NCBI GenBank assembly: GCA_015680685.1
Contig: MNCI01004609.1
Span: 124,142-188,141 of the forward strand
DNA: 64,000 bases
Source of the DNA: Gnetum montanum
Lineage: Eukaryota > Streptophyta > Gnetopsida > Gnetales > Gnetaceae
Direction: 5' to 3'
Shown: positions 59,591-64,000 of the stretch, piece after piece
Layout of the letters: each line of letters begins with the position of its first letter
How positions within the stretch are numbered: the stretch's first letter is position 1
The notes under the pieces: model-generated
What the model was told of the DNA's origin: nothing
Database searches by the model: none
What the model saw: the letters and a program-made list of their open reading frames with translations, nothing else
Made by a program: the position numbers and the translations under genes

Positions 59591-60450
59591 TGATAAGTGG
59601 CGAGGTACCCCTACGCCCAACCATATGAATCACAAGCATTCATGCACGATTTGGTCAAATTTCGTAGATGGGACTAGTTGTGGCATCTAGATTGTTATGC
59701 TATGATAGCAGTTCATTGTCTTCCCACTTGGACTAGTGGTAGCTTTATCATGTATGGTTTAGTCCAAAGTGAGGCATATGATGTTGTCTAATTTCTGTGC
59801 TACTCCTAATGACAATAGAGAGATAAATGAATTAAACCAATGGATGATAGAAAACAAGATCTAAACTAGCCTATGTGTGATGAGTATCCGCACTTAATTG
59901 TTCATACACGTCTTGGACTTCATGAGGCTACTTCTAGGATTGCCAAGCACATGTCACTAGTTATGCCAAATAATACACTTATGAATTACCAAGCATCTAT
60001 ACTTAAATGTTTATGATTAAGGTGTACACATTCTGCTTAATAAACATGAATAGTAAATAACAATAAATGAAGACACTTAACTAAATAAAGCAGTAAATAA
60101 TTAACGATTAAAAGCAATAACAATCTAAGTGGATGTCGCAATGATGAGAGTAATCTCGATCTTTATTGCCAGTCATGTAGCATGTCCAAGTACATCACAC
60201 TCAAACAAAGGTGTTGTACAATTACAAACATCACATTGTGGGCATGCACTGGGAATGACAAATTCTAATGAGAAGAAACTAAAAAGTAAAACTATCTCCC
60301 TACTTCTTACATTCTACCTCCTCTCATCCAAGTGCCCAAGTGTTATATTTATAGGCAAATCTAGATGAGGCAATGTCGAATTCGCTTATTGGCGTTGGGA
60401 TTCTGACGTCATGTATCCAACGTTGAGGCTTGCCAAATGACGACTCATTA
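59591..60450 (-). repeat. LTR-C, 5' LTR of the array
   Basis: 860 bp. Outer end TAATGAGTCGTC and inner end CCACTTATCA on the minus strand. TATA box (CCTATAAATATAAC) near 60345. Followed outside by GTTGG, the right target-site copy. Confidence 0.85.
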
Positions 60451-60588
60451 GTTGGTATGGTATATTTTCATTATTTGTTGGTTTTTGTTGTGTTTTTCCT
60501 TAACTTCTAGAATTTTTTTAAGTTGGTATTTGGGTAGATTCATAACACATGGAAGAATGATTCATAAGCATTGTAAAATGATTCATAA

Positions 60589-60837
60589 CATTGCATGATC
60601 AAGCTCAATGGAGGCTTGGTTGTTAACGTAGACAAAGGGTATGCATTATGCCAATCCCATCGTCATATAACCATGCACATCATGCTCCATAGGATACATA
60701 ATGATGGACAGATTGGAAGCATTGCACAATCAAACTCAATGGAGGCTTGGTGGTTGATGTAGAGAAAGGGTATGCATCATGGTAATCCCATGGTCATACA
60801 ACTATGCTAATTATGCTCCATAGGATACATAATAGGC
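60589..60837. repeat. Tandem duplication, period 131 bp, diverged
   Basis: Copies at 60589-60719 and 60720-60837 share CATTGCnnnATCAA, TCAATGGAGGCTTGGT and ATGCTCCATAGGATACATAAT. They differ at roughly one base in ten. Confidence 0.8.
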
Positions 60838-61251
60838 ACGGATAATATCTGTAGGGTGCATTACCCTTCACAGGCCTTTTTATCCTTCAATAAAAGGTAG
60901 TTTAAAGTGTTCTACAAATAAAAGGCTTAATACAAAAATTATCCTTCACCTTAGAAGGGTGTATTCTATAAATACCTTGAATAAGAAAGATTAATTTTCT
61001 AAGTAGAAATGATTATAACATAAAATATAATAATTATTAAAATAAATTAAAAGTATTAATCAAATTACAAATTTTAATATTAAGGTTCTTTGAAAATGGG
61101 TGAGAGAAAATAAGCTACATAAGTTAAAGATAATTAATAATTTTTAATTAAATATTAAAATAACCATTACTATTTAAATTTGAAGGATAGGAAAGATATT
61201 TGCCCATCATTGAAGGGTGCCCTAGAAATTACCCTTCAAATTTAACCCTTG
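60838..61251. mobile_element. Possible MITE flanked by 9 bp direct repeats
   Basis: ATAATAGGC at 60829-60837 and 61252-61260 flanks 414 bp of AT-rich non-coding DNA. Near both ends are TAGGGTGCATTACCCTTCA and GGGTGCCCTAGAAATTACCC, which are partly inverted relatives. The outermost bases do not form a clean inverted repeat, so the class is uncertain. Confidence 0.4.
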
Positions 61252-61260
61252 ATAATAGGC

Positions 61261-62040
61261 GAACTAATTTGGATCTATGTTCTAATTCATGGGTTTAGTT
61301 GTCCCTACTCACTTTTTTAATGTCAAGATGCCTCATGTTATTGGTATGGTTGCACCTACTACAATTTGTTTTGGTGTCAACTTCAAAGTTTTAGGGCTCA
61401 CTAACTCAAATATATATGACATAATTATGAGAAAATATTGGATTCTAGGTTGAGGCCAGTGATTAGCTTTTACTATTTTTGTTTTTGGTTAAAACTTAGA
61501 AAAGATAACATACAGGTTTGTCTTGGTATAGGATCACATACATCTCATAATGTGTTAAAATTTGAGTTGTAACTATCATCATTGCTTATACAAAGAGCTG
61601 AGATATCCATTGTTCATGGTTGAATAAATAGAGAGGTTAAGTCATAATTCACCTCTAGTTAGGTGCAGCAGTTATAAGTGGTTTTTTTTTTTTCGATGTT
61701 TGCACATTATTTAATGTGGTCAATGCTTTAACTACACATAATCATGCAAAGGGAATTTTAAAATGGTATTTTTGAAAATATTTACTTGTCAAAACTATAA
61801 TCATCAATTTGTAAAACCACCCGTTTTCTCTATCCACATCTTCTCAGTTCCCTCCATCCACACATAAGTGATGTTTTTCATGTGGTTTAAATTTTAAAAG
61901 AAATTTTTTTTTTCAAAAATTCTTTAGTGAGAATTTTTAATATTGATTATAAGGATAAAAATCAGAAAAAGCATCTCTAAAACCTTTGATCTCTTGGACT
62001 CGGTAGTTATCAAAAAGTAGTCCTTAAAAGAAGCTACTCC
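61261..62040. other. Non-coding, nothing recognised
   Basis: AT-rich, with runs of T. No gene or element could be supported. Confidence 0.45.
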
Positions 62041-62669
62041 GGCTCTGTTGGAATGGCACGACATGTTAAATCAGAGCCACCTACAAAATAATCATCCCCA
62101 GCTTACTCCGTTTTTACTCATCATGGGCCTGCGTGTCGATTCCAGGGCCGTAATATGCATACCCACGTTCACACGGGAAAAAATAAAAAATCCCTTGGTG
62201 CTTCGGACAATATATGTCTTAGGCTTAGATTTGCGTGACCGCCCTGGTTTAATTTTGCAGCTTCCCACTTGCTCTCTGAACTGGAATGCTCCCACTCCCA
62301 GGTTTAGGTTAGAAATTCATTTGTTCTGTCAGTTTGATTGGCTTGGTTTCAGACATATATAGGAAAAGATGCCTGGACGAACCACCGTGGGTTTATGTTA
62401 GGGCTTGACACAGAACCGAAAGCAAGTTGAAAAGGTGCTGTTTCTATCCATGGATGGGACTGATTTTGTTATGCTTATGTATTGATTAGCTATTTGTTTT
62501 TATTTGTAGTTGATTGCATCCAAATAGGTTCTCCTCCACGAACTTAGGCATTTTGGACATAAGGAAAATTGAAATGGCAACGGCATTTTTGGTTTTTCTA
62601 CGATCATATTTTGATTTTTTGCTTTAACGGAGTGCAGTTCACTTACGGGGGTTGATCTTTGCGATGCAG

Positions 62670-62723
62670 AATCAGAGACCAGAACCTGCACCTGTCATGG
62701 TTCTAACTCCTCTTTTAGTAATG
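62670..62723 (+). other. Possible small exon near the right edge
   Basis: 54 nt between GATGCAG and GTAAGTAAAA, both strong splice sites, open in two frames (one reads NQRPEPAPVMVLTPLLVM). The upstream region 62100-62440 is relatively GC-rich, as a promoter or first exon would be. It could belong to a gene continuing past the window. No family recognised. Confidence 0.3.
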
Positions 62724-64000
62724 GTAAGTAAAATAGATTTTTAACATATGTTTTCGACAATTTATTAAGCTATTTTAATAATTGCTAGATTGCAATTTCT
62801 GTGTAAAATATAGTGATTTTTAACAAAAATTATATTACAATAACCTTGACGGTCAATTACATAATTTTTGTCCTGTTTTTTTTTTTCCTGAACGATAAAA
62901 ACGAAATTGTAGAAATAATATCAAGAGTTCTTTGATAATTTGAGGCTGATAATTGCAAGCAAACTGTATCGTATCTTTGCAAACTTTTAGGGTTAAATCT
63001 TGTACTAATCACACCTTAATTACTCTTACTAATCACTGCAATTACTTATATCATATTGGTTAGTATGCAGAATAGCAATATAACTTTGAACATATGAATT
63101 ATGTTACACATTGGTTATATAATCATATATATGGTAAATTATTTTATATTGGTTTCTTAAGTTTCCCGCTTATTTGCTGCTAATTCTCAACCATGATAGA
63201 GAATTAAAATTCTATATTTGAATTTCTCCAAAAATCAAATTTTAATTAGTAAAAAAGTATAAAAAGTTGCAGCCAATTTTAGTGGATATATCGTCTTTTC
63301 TTAATTTTGCCCAATTTAAATCTGATTATTATATGGATTTATTTCAATTTGTGATCTGATTTCTTAAAACTAGTTGGATCTTATACAAGTTTTTAATCTA
63401 TGATTTATATATGCCATGCAGTTATGTATTTACTTTACTTAACTTGATTATAGTTATGTATTTTAAAAACAATGAGGTGTTCGTGTAGTAAGAGCTTTGC
63501 CATGGAAAACTGCATGACAAGTCCTCTTCTAAAGGCATTCTCAAATTAAGTAACAAATATATGTTCTAAACCAGATAAAAAGGAAACAGCAGAGATGAAC
63601 ACAACAACTGTTTATCTGAGCAGGAACCAACCAAAGCAACTGAATGGAATGCATTTGGATTTGGTAGATCATGAACAGGAGTCATATGCAGTGCAAGGAA
63701 ATTGAAGAGACCAGGATAAGGAGATAAAAGGAGAGCCAGAGCCAGAGCTCTAACCAGGGGGATTGAGTTTGAGATTAAGATTCAGGTTCATCCCTGCAAG
63801 GAAGCAAGCAAACAGGGCTCAAGTATGAATGCGTTTCCTTTGGTTTACTGCATTGCATAATATTATTATTATTTAGAAAGTGTGATTTGCTTTCTTTTGT
63901 CTGGCTTATGATTCCTTGTCACTATATGCCAATTTCAAATTTAACTTATCCATGGTTGTCTAGACTCTAGATGGACCTTGGCAGGGAAGACTACTCATCT
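62724..64000. other. Non-coding or intronic, nothing recognised
   Basis: AT-rich up to 63480, more purine-rich from 63580. No conserved domain was seen on either strand. Confidence 0.4.

Larger units (their letters stand above)
46739..60450 (-). mobile_element. Tandem LTR array (LTR-C / internal C / LTR-B / internal B / LTR-A)
   Basis: Three LTRs in one orientation (59591-60450, 50352-51224, and truncated 46739-46997) enclose two internal regions. LTR-B has a polypurine tract on its right (unit C 3' end, CCCCCATAACTA) and a primer binding site on its left (unit B 5' end). It therefore serves as the 3' LTR of C and the 5' LTR of B. The whole array is flanked by GTTGG at 46734-46738 and 60451-60455, i.e. 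a single insertion site. Unit B lacks the accessory ORF and most of LTR-A through one deletion. Confidence 0.85.

Noticed and set aside
62048-62362. 104-codon open frame near the right edge
   Set aside because: No recognisable domain, overlaps another frame on the opposite strand, and the region looks more like a promoter or leader.
1-64000. tRNA or rRNA genes
   Set aside because: No cloverleaf with an A and B box pair or rRNA signature was recognised. The GGCGCC words at 59585 are a primer binding site, not a tRNA gene.

Overview
The window looks like nuclear DNA from a seed plant with a large, repeat-rich genome. A gymnosperm is a reasonable guess but is not proven here. The evidence is AT-rich sequence, canonical GT..AG introns (one about 5.9 kb), a decayed cysteine-rich receptor-like kinase (DUF26/CRK) pseudogene, and many old, nested Ty3/gypsy LTR retrotransposons with a tRNA-Asp-type primer binding site. 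Nearly all open frames here are fragments of decayed elements. I see one convincing host gene and no rRNA, tRNA or CRISPR features.

Layout. 1-3250: non-coding DNA with small tandem duplications and a foldback element (2612-3248). 3255-6303: remnant R1 of an LTR element (gag fragment, then a 3' LTR at 5438-6303). 6304-11718: mostly non-coding, with a weak candidate locus (8160-9110) and a minisatellite. 11719-13708: a 2.0 kb element with 185 bp terminal inverted repeats. 14712-21153, minus strand: a three-exon gene for a 147-residue protein with a hydrophilic N-terminus and three membrane segments. Its second intron holds an antisense retrotransposon remnant (E0: RT-RNase H, accessory coiled coil, LTR). 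25085-27075, minus strand: the CRK pseudogene. 27600-29670: a gypsy integrase remnant followed by diverged tandem repeats. 30060-32828: E1, a truncated LTR plus gag.

32950-46034: E3, a minus-strand gypsy element (LTR, gag, protease), split by E2 (34498-43259, plus strand), a complete nested element. 46739-60450: a minus-strand tandem array LTR-internal-LTR-internal-LTR that shares its middle LTR. The whole array is flanked by one 5 bp duplication, GTTGG. A solo LTR is nested inside it.

The most interesting material is the family to which E2 and array unit C belong. These elements have LTRs, a gag and a tRNA-Asp PBS, but no recognisable protease, RT or integrase between gag and the 3' LTR. 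They carry instead (i) a short conserved unrecognised reading frame after gag, (ii) an internal promoter-like block of GATATC-rich repeats plus a TATA box, (iii) a 61-68 bp intron ending exactly at an ATG, and (iv) a long accessory ORF. In E2 that ORF stays in one frame for 925 codons despite about 22 in-frame stops. The layout suggests a non-autonomous retrotransposon that carries its own separately promoted, spliced accessory gene. E0, whose LTR and coiled coil are related, suggests that pol-bearing relatives exist or existed.

All family names are my own pattern recognition. No database search was run.
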